Assembly (NCBI RefSeq): GCF_002286965.1
Contig: NZ_NSKD01000001.1
Coordinates: 62,001 to 126,000 of the forward strand
Direction: 5' to 3'
Source of the DNA: Halovibrio salipaludis
Lineage (GTDB): Bacteria > Pseudomonadota > Gammaproteobacteria > Pseudomonadales > Oleiphilaceae
DNA: 64,000 bases
In this document: in pieces, positions 46,573-55,775 of the stretch
Position numbering within the stretch: the stretch's first letter is position 1
How the letters are laid out: each line of letters opens with the position of its first letter
The notes under the pieces: generated by a model
The model's database searches: none
What the model saw: only the letters and a program-made list of their open reading frames with translations
What the model was told of the DNA's origin: nothing
Program-made: the position numbers and the translations under genes

Positions 46573-46999
46573 GCGCGGCAGGGCCGCTGAGAAGGGGAAT
46601 CCGCCATTCCAGCGCATCCAGCAGGTTCTTGACCGCCAGCCCCAGCTCCGTGTCCCCCTCGATCACCAGCTGGCGCTGGAAAAACAGGCGGTCCGGGTCC
46701 TCCCGGCGCTCCGCCAGCCGCCGGAAGGCTTCCGTGGTGCCCCGTATGGTCGCCTCGGGCGCCGCGTCCGCCATGCGCAGGCGCCCACCCCAGAAGCCCA
46801 GGGTCACCCCGGTGGTGGCGTCTTCCAGTTCGAGCCGCAGCACACGCCCTTCCAGTTCCTCGAAGTCGCCTTCCGCCAGAGCTTCGGCAAAGAGGTGATT
46901 CAGCGGCAGCTCCACCAGGCCCTGCTTGAGCGCCCAGGGCAGGCGGGCATCCACCAGCGGAATCAGGCTGCGCGCCATTCGATCCAGTGTCTGTTTCAT
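46544..46999 (-). CDS. ubiT: Ubiquinone biosynthesis accessory factor UbiT
   Basis: This 151-residue protein has an SCP2-type lipid-binding domain ([14 protein letters not shown] to the [14 protein letters not shown] segment). It is preceded by an N-terminal [22 protein letters not shown] helix pair typical of UbiT. UbiT works with UbiU and UbiV in oxygen-independent ubiquinone synthesis, probably presenting the prenylated precursor. The ATG at 46999 overlaps the ubiV stop (ATGA). The C terminus overlaps the end of the convergent J-domain gene. Confidence 0.88.
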   Translation of the reverse strand: MKQTLDRMARSLIPLVDARLPWALKQGLVELPLNHLFAEALAEGDFEELEGRVLRLELEDATTGVTLGFWGGRLRMADAAPEATIRGTTEAFRRLAERREDPDRLFFQRQLVIEGDTELGLAVKNLLDALEWRIPLLSGPAALSAPPDDAG

Positions 47000-47895
47000 G
47001 GGGTCCAGCTCCAGTCCATGCCCGGCCGGCCATACCAGTAGCCGTCGCAGGGCGGTGCCTCCGCCAGGTGAAGCGGATGACGCTCTGGCATGTCTCCCTG
47101 ACGTGCCCGGTCGAAACGTGCCACGACCTCCGCCATGCCTTCGTGCTCCGGGCTCAGGCGCACGGTGTCCACGCCCAGCCGCTGCATGTCCGGCAGCTCC
47201 CGCATCAGGTCATAGCGGGCGCCGGACAGGGTGCTGGTGCCATTGAGCCGGAACACATCCTGGTGCTCCCGGGATTTCAGGGCCAGTCCGTCCGGATGCT
47301 GCTGGCAGACGAACTCGCAGCGGTCCTTGGGCTTGCCGTAGTAGCGTGCGGTGAAGCAGCGTGAGGACCAGGCCAGTGGCAGAAAGCCCCAAGCGAAAAC
47401 CTCCACCGGCGCATGCAGGGACTGCTCATACAGCGTGGCCTGCATGTCGGCGAGCGTATCGCGGCTCAGTTCCACTGGCAGGCACCAGCGCTGCAGGCCC
47501 CGGCGCAGCAGAACCCGCAGTGTTGCGGGATTGTAGACGTTCATGGAGGGGCCGGTGACGAACGGCAGGCCGGCCTCGATCACCATGTTCAGCGCACTCT
47601 GATCGTTGGCCTCGACCAGGAACTCGCCGTTGTCCCGGATACGGCGCAGGGTCCGCAGGTCCGCTTCGGATTCAATCAGCGTCTGGCTTGAAAGTACCAC
47701 CTCCTTGCCGCAGCCGCGCAGATCGCGGGCCAGATCCACCCAGTCCGCCACCTTCATGTCCCGGCGGCGGGAACACACCACCTCGCCGAGATAGATGGTC
47801 TCCACCGGCCATTCGGCCGCTTCGGCGTAGAAGTTGAGTACGTCCTGGCGGGGCCAGTACCAGAGGATCGGCCCCAGTGAGAGTTTCATCGTCAT
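46996..47895 (-). CDS. ubiV: Oxygen-independent ubiquinone hydroxylation protein UbiV (U32 family)
   Basis: This 299-residue TIM-barrel-like U32 protein pairs with UbiU for anaerobic hydroxylation of the ubiquinone ring. The iron-sulfur cysteines are seen in [21 protein letters not shown] and [14 protein letters not shown] chose ATG at 47895 because it overlaps the ubiU stop (ATGA); ATG at 47889 is also possible. Longer frames extend into ubiU without conservation. Confidence 0.92.
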   Translation of the reverse strand: MTMKLSLGPILWYWPRQDVLNFYAEAAEWPVETIYLGEVVCSRRRDMKVADWVDLARDLRGCGKEVVLSSQTLIESEADLRTLRRIRDNGEFLVEANDQSALNMVIEAGLPFVTGPSMNVYNPATLRVLLRRGLQRWCLPVELSRDTLADMQATLYEQSLHAPVEVFAWGFLPLAWSSRCFTARYYGKPKDRCEFVCQQHPDGLALKSREHQDVFRLNGTSTLSGARYDLMRELPDMQRLGVDTVRLSPEHEGMAEVVARFDRARQGDMPERHPLHLAEAPPCDGYWYGRPGMDWSWTP

Positions 47896-48887
47896 TTCCA
47901 GCTCCGGGTCCATGCGCCCAGTGTGGTCTGCCCACCCTCGGACAGTTCGCCCAGCGTGCGCTGCCATTCCGGGGCGGGTTCAAAGGTCTCGGGATCCGCT
48001 TTCACGCGGTCGATCGCAGCCCGCCAGGTTCCGGCCACCTGACCGCTGTAGGCGGGGCTGCGCTGCCGCCCCTCGATCTTGACGGCGGAAACACCAAGGC
48101 GGTGCAGCTCCGGAAGCAGATCCATGGTGTTGAGACTGGTAGGTTCCTCAATGGCGTGATAGACGGCCCCCTCCACCTCGAAGCGCCCCTTACACAGGGT
48201 CGGGTAGCCCGCCTGCTCATCACCGGCGAAGCGGTCGATCAGCACCCCGTTGAGCCGAGCCTCCAGATCATCGCCCTTCTCCTCCCAGCGCACGGCCTTT
48301 GCGGGTGAACAGGCACCACAGGTATTCGGGGATTCGTCGGTCAGGTAGGAGGACAGGTAACAACGCCCCTCGGCCATGATGCAGAGACTGCCGAAAGCGA
48401 ACACTTCCAGTTCCACCGGGGAATGCCCGGCCACCTGCCGCACCTGGTCCATGGACAGGACCCTGGGGAGCACGGCGCGGCTGATGCCGAACTCCCGGTG
48501 ATAGAACCGCAGGGCTTCATGGCTGGTGGCCGAGCCCTGTACGGAGAGATGGCGCGGGATCCCGGGGTGGTAACGGGCCGCATGGTCCAGCAGCCCCATG
48601 TCCGCCAGGATCAGGGCATCAAACCCCAGGTCCGCAGCCCGGTCCAGCGTTGCCGTCCAGTGCTTCCAGCCCGCGGGCTGCGGGTAAGTGTTGAGGGCAC
48701 AGAAAACGCGCGTGCCACGCCGGCGGGCGTACTCCATCCCCTCGCGCATGCGCTTTTCGGTGAAGTTGAGGCCGGCGAACTGGCGGGCGTTGGTGTGGTC
48801 GCGGAAGCCGATGTAGACAGCATCCGCGCCTGCATCAACAGCCGCCTTGAGAGCGGGCAGACTGCCCGCCGGGCAGACGAGTTCCAT
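47892..48887 (-). CDS. ubiU: Oxygen-independent ubiquinone hydroxylation protein UbiU (U32 family)
   Basis: This 331-residue protein has the N-terminal [28 protein letters not shown] signature of the family. The four cluster cysteines lie in [27 protein letters not shown] and [10 protein letters not shown]. With UbiV it forms a heterodimer bearing two iron-sulfur clusters. It heads the ubiUVT transcript and is divergent from the sulfide:quinone oxidoreductase, sharing a 216-base intergenic region. Confidence 0.94.
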   Translation of the reverse strand: MELVCPAGSLPALKAAVDAGADAVYIGFRDHTNARQFAGLNFTEKRMREGMEYARRRGTRVFCALNTYPQPAGWKHWTATLDRAADLGFDALILADMGLLDHAARYHPGIPRHLSVQGSATSHEALRFYHREFGISRAVLPRVLSMDQVRQVAGHSPVELEVFAFGSLCIMAEGRCYLSSYLTDESPNTCGACSPAKAVRWEEKGDDLEARLNGVLIDRFAGDEQAGYPTLCKGRFEVEGAVYHAIEEPTSLNTMDLLPELHRLGVSAVKIEGRQRSPAYSGQVAGTWRAAIDRVKADPETFEPAPEWQRTLGELSEGGQTTLGAWTRSWK

Positions 48888-49103
48888 GGAAGCCTCCGAT
48901 GGCTGATGGCGACGGACATGATCCCGCTACCCACGCTTTGCCGCCACCGAATCCATCAACTGCCCCCACCATGCACTTGTCTGATTTGTATATTCCAAAA
49001 AAGACTTACAATTTTGTTTTTATCAATTTATGATCTCAGAAAACGCGTTACTATAAGCAGCAATTCCAACGCATTATTAACCAGAACCAGAGTGAGAGGC
49101 CCA
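48888..49103. promoter_or_regulatory. AT-rich divergent promoter region between ubiU and the SQR gene
   Basis: The half next to the SQR gene (about 48980-49080) is markedly AT-rich, with ATCAATTTATGAT (two-fold symmetric ATCA...TGAT) and a -10-like TACTATAAG near 49050. No clear FNR box or named operator could be assigned. Confidence 0.4.
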
Positions 49104-50345
49104 ATGAACGCTTCCTCCCAGTCCCTCAGCCATCAGGTGGTCGTCGTCGGCGGTGGCACTGCCGGCACCACGGTGGCCGCTTCCCTGCTACGCCAGCGCC
49201 CGGAACTGGATGTGGCCGTGGTGGAACCCTCGGAAGTCCACTACTACCAGCCAGCATTCACGCTGGTCGGCGGCGGCACCTATGACATGGACAGTACCCG
49301 CCGGGCCCAGAAGGAAACACTGCCGGAAACGGCCACCTGGATCCACGCCGGCGTGGCCTCGTTCGAGCCGAACAGCAACCTGATCACGCTTGAGGACGGC
49401 CGTCAGGTCCAGTATGAACACCTGGTTGTCGCCCCCGGCATCAAGCTGGACTGGGATCGCGTGGACGGGCTGCGTGAGGCGCTGGGCAGCAACGGCGTAT
49501 GCAGCAACTACAGCCCGGAAACGGCGCCCTACACCTGGGAGTGCCTGCGCCAGTTCCGGGGCGGCAACGCCATCTTCACCCAGCCGCCGCCCCCGCTGAA
49601 ATGCGCCGGCGCGCCACAGAAGATCGCCTACCTGGCCGCGGACCACCTGCGCCGGAACAACCTGGCCCCCGAAAGCAACCTGCAGTTCTACAGTGGCGCC
49701 GGCGCCCTGTTCAGCGTGCCGGATTTCGTGCCCCACCTGCAGAAGGTGATGGACCGCTACGGCATCGGCGTGAACCTGGGCCACGACCTGGTCGCGGTTG
49801 ATGCCGAGCGCAAGGTGGCCCGCTTTGCCACAACGGACAGCAATGGCGAGCGCACCGAAATTGAACAGCCTTACGATCTGCTCCACGTCACACCGCACCA
49901 GACCGCACCGGATTTCGTGAAACAGAGCCCGCTGGCCAATGCGGACGGCTGGGTGGACGTGGACAAGGGCACCACACAGCACACCCGCTACCCCAACGTC
50001 TTCTCACTGGGCGATGCCAGCTCCCTGCCCACCTCCAAAACGGCAGCCGCGGTGCGCAAGCAGGCGCCGGTCACTGTCAGGAACCTGCTGGCGCGGATGG
50101 ACGGGCAGGCACTGTCGGCCCAGTACGACGGCTACACTTCCTGCCCGCTGGTCACCGCTTACGGCAAGGTGATGCTGGCCGAGTTCATGTACGATGGCGT
50201 GGTCACGCCAACGCTGCCCCTGAGTCCCTTCAGCGAATCCCGGTTCTACTGGGTGGTCAAGAAGCACCTGCTCCCGCCGTTCTACTGGAACCAGATGCTG
50301 CGCGGCAAGGAACCGGACATCGCCCATAAGCCCCTGAAATCCTGA
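49104..50345 (+). CDS. sqr: Sulfide:quinone oxidoreductase, type II (SQOR-like)
   Basis: This 413-residue flavoprotein of the inner-membrane surface oxidises sulfide and passes electrons to quinone. The FAD loop is VVVGGGTAGTTVAASLL at residues 12-28. The redox cysteines match the type II enzymes: Cys167 in LKCAGAPQKIAYL and Cys347 in YTSCPLVTAYGKVMLAEF. The C terminus (FYWNQMLRG) is a hydrophobic/amphipathic membrane-binding helix. The start at 49104 begins the FAD domain; an open frame extends upstream without conservation. Its quinone acceptor links it functionally to the divergent ubiUVT genes. Confidence 0.9.
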   Translation: MNASSQSLSHQVVVVGGGTAGTTVAASLLRQRPELDVAVVEPSEVHYYQPAFTLVGGGTYDMDSTRRAQKETLPETATWIHAGVASFEPNSNLITLEDGRQVQYEHLVVAPGIKLDWDRVDGLREALGSNGVCSNYSPETAPYTWECLRQFRGGNAIFTQPPPPLKCAGAPQKIAYLAADHLRRNNLAPESNLQFYSGAGALFSVPDFVPHLQKVMDRYGIGVNLGHDLVAVDAERKVARFATTDSNGERTEIEQPYDLLHVTPHQTAPDFVKQSPLANADGWVDVDKGTTQHTRYPNVFSLGDASSLPTSKTAAAVRKQAPVTVRNLLARMDGQALSAQYDGYTSCPLVTAYGKVMLAEFMYDGVVTPTLPLSPFSESRFYWVVKKHLLPPFYWNQMLRGKEPDIAHKPLKS

Positions 50346-50355
50346 TTGCAGGGGC

Positions 50356-52275
50356 TCAACCCGATGACGCTTCAGACGGCGGCAGGGGCGGCATCGGGCA
50401 GTCGAGCTGATCGGCGATGATGCGCAGCAGCTCGTATTCGCGCGGGCTGATGCGGCCATCGGCCTGGATGCAGTGTACGCAGGCGTCGATGATCGCGGGC
50501 TTGAGCATGGCCGGAAGGCCCGCGATCCGGCCAAGCGAGCGGAGTAGCCCGCGGGCGCTGGCGCCATCACTGGACGGGGGTTCCCCCGCCTGCTCAAACC
50601 CGGCCATGGCCTCACGGTAGAGCGCTCGCGGATCCGTGCGGGCGCCAGTGGAGGCCATCACCCAGAGCAGCCTGCGGATGTCCGGCATTACCGGCCCATA
50701 GCGGCGGTGAGTGACCCGGCGGTTACGCGCGGCTCCTTTCCCAAGATGGCGTTTGAGAAAGCCAAGAATGGCGATATCGTGCAGGCGCGCCCCCCGCTCC
50801 TCACGGATCAGCCGTTCCATGTCCCGCAGGAGCTGCTGCCGTGCCGGTTCATCCAACTCCCGCAGGGCGGGTAACGAGAGCTCCACCAGCGGCACCCGGT
50901 AGAGCGGCCCCAGGTCGCGCAGCGTCTGGATCATCTGGCGCAGCAGCAGGCCATCAATGGCCACCGTGCCCACGGCTTCCAGTTCCGGCAGCAACCGGTC
51001 AAGAGTCCCGTGATCCGCTTCCTCCAGGGCCAGCGCCAGGCAGAGGTGGACCGCGCCCTCGCTGCCGTGGAGCTGTTCGTTCAGTCCACCCGGCAGTGTG
51101 GCCAGGAGCGAACGGGCGTGACAGGTCCCTGCATTGCTCAGCTGGCCCACGGAAGCGGCCCCCTCCAGTGCCAGCCCGCCCGCGCCCGAAAATCCCATGG
51201 CCGCCGCCTCGTCACTGAGTGCTGAGGCCGGTGCCTCGCCCTGCTCCCGCGCGGCCTTGCGATCACGGGATTTCATGCGCACCAGCAGCGATCCGTCGAT
51301 GGCATTGAGGCGCGCCTCAATGGGCGGGTGTGACGCCAGGAGACGGGCCAGCGACACGCTCTCGCCAAAGCACAGGTGGTTCAGATCCTCGGCATGGCCG
51401 GTGGCGGTCAGTCGCGAACCGCTGTTGGCCACACCGATCCGGTACAGCGCCCCGCCGATGCCCTCCGGGTTGCGGGTGAACTGGACGGCTGCCGCATCCG
51501 CCAGGTACTCACGCTGGCGCGAGACCCCCGCCTTGATCACACGCCCCATGAAGAGACCCACGTAGCCCACGACCACCAGCACGCCACCCGCCAGGATCAA
51601 CACCCCCTCATTGCGGCGGCGCCCGCCCAGGAGCCCCCTGCGGGTATTGAGGCCATGAACCACCAGGTACTGGCCCAGCTGACCGATCAGCAGGATGCCG
51701 GCAAGCAGCGAGATCAACCGTATATTGATGCGCATGTCGCCGTTGAGGATGTGGCTGAACTCATGCGCGACCACGCCCTGCAGTTCGTCCCGGCTGAGCT
51801 GCTCCAGCGCGCCCCGGGTCACCACCATGGCCGCCTCGTTCGGCTGGTAGCCCGCCACGAACGCATTGATGGCGGTCTCCCGCTGCATCACGAACAGTTG
51901 CGGTACAGTCACACCACTGGCCAGAGCCATCTCCTCGGTGACGTTGCGGAGCTGGCGTTCCAGTGGGTCCTCCGTCCCGGCGGCTACCGGCTGGGCTCCG
52001 GCCATGCGTGCCACCCGCTCCCCGCCGCGGCGCAGGTCCAGGTAGCGGTGAAGCGATCCCATGGTCACAACAGCAGCCACGGTGCCCATCACCATCCAGC
52101 CCGGTTCAGAGCGGAACCAGACCGGAAACGGCGCCGGCGACGGCACATGCCCCCAGTACACCACGTAGACGACGGCGGCAACCGCCAGGATGATCAGGGC
52201 CACGGCCAGCAGGAACAGCAGGATCAGGACCAGCGACTGGCGCCGGGCCCGGTCCTGGCGCTCGAAGAAACGCAT
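50356..52275 (-). CDS. M48 metalloprotease with extended TerB-like C terminus
   Basis: This 639-residue inner-membrane protease has two N-terminal membrane helices (residues 14-40 and 58-75) and the zinc motif VAHEFSHILNGDMRI (HExxH). Another membrane helix pair and the conserved RQREYLADAAAVQFTRNPEG follow. HtpX-like proteins are about 290 residues, so over 300 residues are extra. The last 60 (IDACVHCIQADGRISPREYELLRIIADQL) resemble a TerB domain. It is encoded 13 bases after lemA, a common M48-LemA pairing in membrane-protein quality control. Confidence 0.88.
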   Translation of the reverse strand: MRFFERQDRARRQSLVLILLFLLAVALIILAVAAVVYVVYWGHVPSPAPFPVWFRSEPGWMVMGTVAAVVTMGSLHRYLDLRRGGERVARMAGAQPVAAGTEDPLERQLRNVTEEMALASGVTVPQLFVMQRETAINAFVAGYQPNEAAMVVTRGALEQLSRDELQGVVAHEFSHILNGDMRINIRLISLLAGILLIGQLGQYLVVHGLNTRRGLLGGRRRNEGVLILAGGVLVVVGYVGLFMGRVIKAGVSRQREYLADAAAVQFTRNPEGIGGALYRIGVANSGSRLTATGHAEDLNHLCFGESVSLARLLASHPPIEARLNAIDGSLLVRMKSRDRKAAREQGEAPASALSDEAAAMGFSGAGGLALEGAASVGQLSNAGTCHARSLLATLPGGLNEQLHGSEGAVHLCLALALEEADHGTLDRLLPELEAVGTVAIDGLLLRQMIQTLRDLGPLYRVPLVELSLPALRELDEPARQQLLRDMERLIREERGARLHDIAILGFLKRHLGKGAARNRRVTHRRYGPVMPDIRRLLWVMASTGARTDPRALYREAMAGFEQAGEPPSSDGASARGLLRSLGRIAGLPAMLKPAIIDACVHCIQADGRISPREYELLRIIADQLDCPMPPLPPSEASSG

Positions 52276-52288
52276 GCCGGCGCTCCCC

Positions 52289-52882
52289 TCAGCCGAAGGA
52301 GACGGACGGCGGCTCGCTCAGCGCCTCGGTATCAAACTCCAGCAACCCGGCGGGCTTGAAGGCGAAAAAACCCGACATGAAGTTGTTGGGGAACTTCTCA
52401 CGGTAGGTGTTGTAGTCCATCACTGAGTCATTGAACGACTGGCGGGCAAAGGCCACGCGGTTCTCGGTGGAGGCAAGTTCCTCCATGAGCTGCAGCATGG
52501 TCTGGTCGGCCTTGAGGTCCGGGTAGTTCTCCATCACCGCATTGAAACCACCAAGGGCCTTGGTGAGCATGTTCTCCGCACTGGCCAGGTTGTTCATCTT
52601 CTGGCCGTCACCGGGATCACGCCGGGCATCGTCCTGGGCATTCACCGCCCCGGCGCGCGCCTCGGTCACCCGTGCCAGCGTCTCGCGCTCATGGGTCAGA
52701 TAGCCCTGGGCGGTTTCCACCAGATTGGGGATCAGGTCATGCCGGCGCTTGAGCTGGACATCGATCTGAGCAAATGCGTTCCTGAAGCGGTTTTTCAGCG
52801 TGACCAGGTGGTTGTAGATATAGATCGCGTAACCGACGACCAAAGCGATCACGGCCAGGCCGATCAGGGTGGTTGTGTCCAT
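52289..52882 (-). CDS. LemA-family protein
   Basis: This 197-residue protein has an N-terminal membrane helix (about residues 4-24) and a helical body. The LKNRFRNAFAQIDVQLKRRHDLIPNLVETAQGYL sequence region and the later FNDSVMDYNTYREKFPNNF motif are the LemA signature. LemA proteins have a topology with the N terminus outside and a cytoplasmic helical domain; the function is poorly known. It is translated with the M48 protease, which is probably its partner. Confidence 0.93.
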   Translation of the reverse strand: MDTTTLIGLAVIALVVGYAIYIYNHLVTLKNRFRNAFAQIDVQLKRRHDLIPNLVETAQGYLTHERETLARVTEARAGAVNAQDDARRDPGDGQKMNNLASAENMLTKALGGFNAVMENYPDLKADQTMLQLMEELASTENRVAFARQSFNDSVMDYNTYREKFPNNFMSGFFAFKPAGLLEFDTEALSEPPSVSFG

Positions 52883-53064
52883 ACGAGCCGTCCTTTTTCA
52901 ATGCAGTGCCTGAGCTGGATTAAAGAGCAAAAACATGAAGAACGCCACCCCGGCGTGAGCGTGGCATCCTTGACGGTGAACAGTGTCCGGAAATAATCTC
53001 TCCTCCCAGCCGGCCAGGGAATCACGACCGTGAGGCCGACGGCACGCGTCACGACGCAATGACT

Positions 53065-53080
53065 CGATAAGGGACTATCG
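53065..53080 (+). promoter_or_regulatory. Hairpin presenting the ribosome binding site of the lipase gene
   Basis: CGATA (53065-53069) pairs with TATCG (53076-53080) around the loop AGGGAC. The loop holds the Shine-Dalgarno AGGGA, two bases plus the stem before the ATG at 53082. Translation could be tuned by this fold. Confidence 0.35.
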
Positions 53081-53081
53081 G

Positions 53082-54425
53082 ATGCTCACTACCCGCAGTT
53101 TCCTCCTCACCGCCGATCTGGGGCGGGTCTATCGTTTCTCCTGGTTTCCCGAAACCGATGAAGACGGCTGCTTCCGCCGGATGGCAATCGAGCGCTGCAG
53201 AATCTATGCCCGGCAGACGCTCGGGGACATTGCACGCAGCACCCACGACGACCTCTTCAACTACAAGCTCTGGGACCTCTGGCGGCACGTGTTTGAGCAC
53301 CCGCTTGGTCCACCCGTAAAGCTCGAGCAGGTACTGACGGATCTTGCCTGGGCCGTGGAGCGCGGCGATCTCCACGTCTATCTCCATTACGATCCCCTGG
53401 AGCACATGCCTCGGCACCAAACAGGCCAGAGCTCCGGTGCCCTACAGGACCCGGATACATCTACGGCGGCCCAGCCCCGGACCAACAGCCCGGTAGACCG
53501 AAAGGCCCAGCGTGATCCGGTTCAGGCACGACGGGACCGCTACAACGAGCGTCAGGAGCTCGTGCAGGCGACCGCTGATAACCCGGATGTCAGCGAGGCC
53601 AACGAACGCCTGAATTTCAATAATGACAACATCATCCGGGCGGAAGCGGCGGAATACGTCTACGCGCTGGATGAGTACAATCGGGGCAACAGTGGCCAGC
53701 GCCCGAAACCGCCTACTGGCCTCAAGGCGTTGGATCCCGAGGAAATAACTGGCCTCGAAAACGCCACCTTCACCAGTGAGAGTTCAGGGTTCGGGGCCGC
53801 GTTATTAAAATCCGACATCAATCAGGAAACCATGCTGACCTTTAAGGGAACCAGTACAGGCAAAGACTGGTATGCGAATATTGGGCAAGCATTTGGCCGG
53901 GAAGCCGACCAGTACAATCAAGCTATGAAATTGGCTGCTGAGGCGAAAGATTCTGCACTCGACCAAAACTTCTCATTGGTCGGACATTCACTGGGTGGGG
54001 GATTGGCCTCTTCTGGTGTAGCGGTTACCGGTCAGGATGGATACACCTTTAATTCCGCAGGACTGAATTCGGAAACAGCAGCCCGCCAAGGCGGTATGAG
54101 TAATGCTCAGGCAGCTAAACGGATCCAGACCCAGACGGTCAATGGCGAGTTGCTGACAATCGTACAGAAGCACGGCAGCGACGCCCTTGGTGTTGCGTTG
54201 GGCGGTGCATCGGGCCATATGCTTGGCGGCCCTATGGGCGGTCTTGTTGGCGCCGCCGTGGTAGGCAAACTCATCCCTGATCTTCCGAACGCTCTCGGCC
54301 AACAGCGCACCCTACCCAGCATCAAGGGTGGCAATCCTTATGAGCGTCATGGCATGGACCAGGTGGTCGCCGGTATTGAGAGCCAGAAAGAACAGGATAT
54401 AGAAACTCTGCAAAAGGCGAGGTAG
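53082..54425 (+). CDS. Probable secreted lipase/phospholipase effector
   Basis: This 447-residue protein has an alpha/beta-hydrolase C-terminal half. The nucleophile elbow is LVGHSLGGGLAS with Ser303, and His423 in ERHGMDQVV is the likely catalytic histidine. LTFKGTSTGKDWYANI starts the lipase core, resembling Mbeg1-like and Tle-type phospholipases. The first 120 residues (MLTTRSFLLTADLGRVYRF to HVYLHYDPLEH) form a separate globular region I do not recognise, followed by a polar charged linker. No signal peptide is present. The next gene is an ankyrin lipoprotein, the typical partner of an antibacterial effector, so type VI or contact-dependent delivery is likely; no delivery gene lies in the window. 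The lipase half is visibly less GC-rich than the start. Confidence 0.75.
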   Translation: MLTTRSFLLTADLGRVYRFSWFPETDEDGCFRRMAIERCRIYARQTLGDIARSTHDDLFNYKLWDLWRHVFEHPLGPPVKLEQVLTDLAWAVERGDLHVYLHYDPLEHMPRHQTGQSSGALQDPDTSTAAQPRTNSPVDRKAQRDPVQARRDRYNERQELVQATADNPDVSEANERLNFNNDNIIRAEAAEYVYALDEYNRGNSGQRPKPPTGLKALDPEEITGLENATFTSESSGFGAALLKSDINQETMLTFKGTSTGKDWYANIGQAFGREADQYNQAMKLAAEAKDSALDQNFSLVGHSLGGGLASSGVAVTGQDGYTFNSAGLNSETAARQGGMSNAQAAKRIQTQTVNGELLTIVQKHGSDALGVALGGASGHMLGGPMGGLVGAAVVGKLIPDLPNALGQQRTLPSIKGGNPYERHGMDQVVAGIESQKEQDIETLQKAR

Positions 54426-54431
54426 CGACTT

Positions 54432-55220
54432 ATGTCGGGAGGAAGGGACTGGCTGAAAGCGGCAACCCTGCTGCTCTCAGGGCTGCTGACTGCATGCAAT
54501 CTATGGGGAAGCAACATGAAGGCAACGGAGTTTTTCAAACCCGAACAGGTCAAGCTTCTGGAAGCAATCCAGAAGGGTAACGAAACACGCGCCCGGCAGA
54601 TGCTGGAGGACGGCGATGTAGCACTGAACACCCGCGGTAAGGACGACATTACCCCGCTGTTCTGGCTGATGATGCAGAAGAATCATCAAGCGGTCGAACG
54701 GGCGCTGCGGCTCGGGGCGGACCCGAACCAGATGGCCGGCAATGGTCACTCTCCCGTGACGTTCATAGCGGGAGGCAACGACACGGACATGCTTCGACTC
54801 CTGCTGGAGCACGATGGCGACCCGAATAGTAAAGACGCTGACGGCGAGCCGGCCCTTTTCAGTGCCATAGGTCATGATCGCTGGGAGAATATCAAGCTCT
54901 TATTGAAATACGGCGCCAAGCCGGACCTGACTGATAATTCAAATAACACGAGCCTTCAATATGCAGCTTACTTGAACAAATATGAGATCGTTCATTACCT
55001 CATCCAGCAAGGATCGGATTACAGAGAGCGCAATGACGCCGGCAGCAATATCTCCTGGGTTATCCATGACCGTCTAAGCAATGATCTGATCAACCCCGAG
55101 TCCTCAGCCTACGAATGGGCCCAAAAGGTCAAGAAACAACTCCAGGAACGCGGCGTGGAGTTCCCACCTCCTTCGCCTGAAGAAATCCGGGAGCAGCGCG
55201 GGAAAAACCAAGGTAAATGA
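54432..55220 (+). CDS. Ankyrin-repeat lipoprotein, likely immunity protein of the lipase
   Basis: This 262-residue protein has a lipoprotein signal peptide: the lipobox LTAC gives Cys22 as the modified residue. At least five ankyrin repeats follow between about residues 55 and 190 (AVERALRLGADPNQM, MLRLLLEHDGDPNSKD, IKLLLKYGAKPDLTDN, EIVHYLIQQGSDYRERN). The mature protein would sit in the periplasm, where a lipase effector from a neighbour would act. It begins six bases after the lipase stop. Ankyrin proteins next to phospholipase effectors are known immunity factors; here that remains inference. Confidence 0.78.
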   Translation: MSGGRDWLKAATLLLSGLLTACNLWGSNMKATEFFKPEQVKLLEAIQKGNETRARQMLEDGDVALNTRGKDDITPLFWLMMQKNHQAVERALRLGADPNQMAGNGHSPVTFIAGGNDTDMLRLLLEHDGDPNSKDADGEPALFSAIGHDRWENIKLLLKYGAKPDLTDNSNNTSLQYAAYLNKYEIVHYLIQQGSDYRERNDAGSNISWVIHDRLSNDLINPESSAYEWAQKVKKQLQERGVEFPPPSPEEIREQRGKNQGK

Positions 55221-55549
55221 GCCTGCCCAATGCGGATAAGGCAGTAGTCGACCTCCACAAGCTGAAAGGGTACTGCCTTAACACGGAGCATCCACGCGGT
55301 AAGCATAAAGCCCGCGTTTTTCAGTCCGCTCTGGGGCTTTCAGCGACAGATGCCGATTTTCTCCGCGAGCAACTCCTCCATGCGGCCCTGGAAAGTCCCG
55401 CGACTGTGACTGCCCGCGATGAGTATGGTTTAAGGTACATGATAGACTGTGAAATAGAAGGTGAACGGGGCACTTCCACTGTCCGAAGTCTCTGGATCAT
55501 CCGGAGCGGCGAAGAGACCCCTCGTCTCACCACATGCTTTGTGCTTTGA
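55217..55549 (+). CDS. DUF6883-like protein
   Basis: This 110-residue soluble protein has the block LNTEHPRGKHKARVFQSALGL and a following DEYGLRYMIDCEI...RSLWIIRSGEETPRLTTCF region, matching the DUF6883 family. Members are often found in toxin-immunity loci and beside DUF4926 proteins; no activity is established. It starts in an ATGA overlap with the ankyrin lipoprotein, so it belongs to the same transcript. A toxin or modifying role is possible but unproven. Confidence 0.6.
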   Translation: MSLPNADKAVVDLHKLKGYCLNTEHPRGKHKARVFQSALGLSATDADFLREQLLHAALESPATVTARDEYGLRYMIDCEIEGERGTSTVRSLWIIRSGEETPRLTTCFVL

Positions 55550-55559
55550 GAGGCCCACT

Positions 55560-55775
55560 ATGGAAAACCATCCTCAAGTGCTCGATATCGTTGCCCTTCT
55601 GGAGGATGTTAAGGGGCATGGACTGATCCGGGGTCAGGTCGGAACTGTCGTTGAGGATCTTGACGGTGCCGTTGAGGTGGAATTCTCGGACGAGGAAGGA
55701 ATCACCTACGCCGAGCTGGCTCTCCGCCCCGACCAGCTGCTGGTTTTGCACCATCATCCAGTACAGGCAGCATAG
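55560..55775 (+). CDS. DUF4926-domain protein
   Basis: This 71-residue protein is of the DUF4926 family, with the motif LDIVALLEDVKGHGLIRGQVGTVVE and the later VEVEFSDEEGITYAELAL...QLLVLH region. Members are small beta-rich proteins usually encoded beside DUF6883 or nuclease-like genes and suspected as antitoxins. The ATG at 55560 starts the conserved domain ten bases after the DUF6883 gene. It is the last gene of the effector island. Confidence 0.8.
   Translation: MENHPQVLDIVALLEDVKGHGLIRGQVGTVVEDLDGAVEVEFSDEEGITYAELALRPDQLLVLHHHPVQAA

Noticed and set aside
48423-49103. N-terminal extension of the sulfide:quinone oxidoreductase
   Set aside because: It overlaps ubiU antisense and precedes the FAD domain without conserved features; the ATG at 49104 gives the normal length.
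52940-52970. GCCAC/GTGGC hairpin upstream of the lipase gene as a terminator
   Set aside because: No U tract follows and the stem is short; it may be chance in GC-rich DNA.
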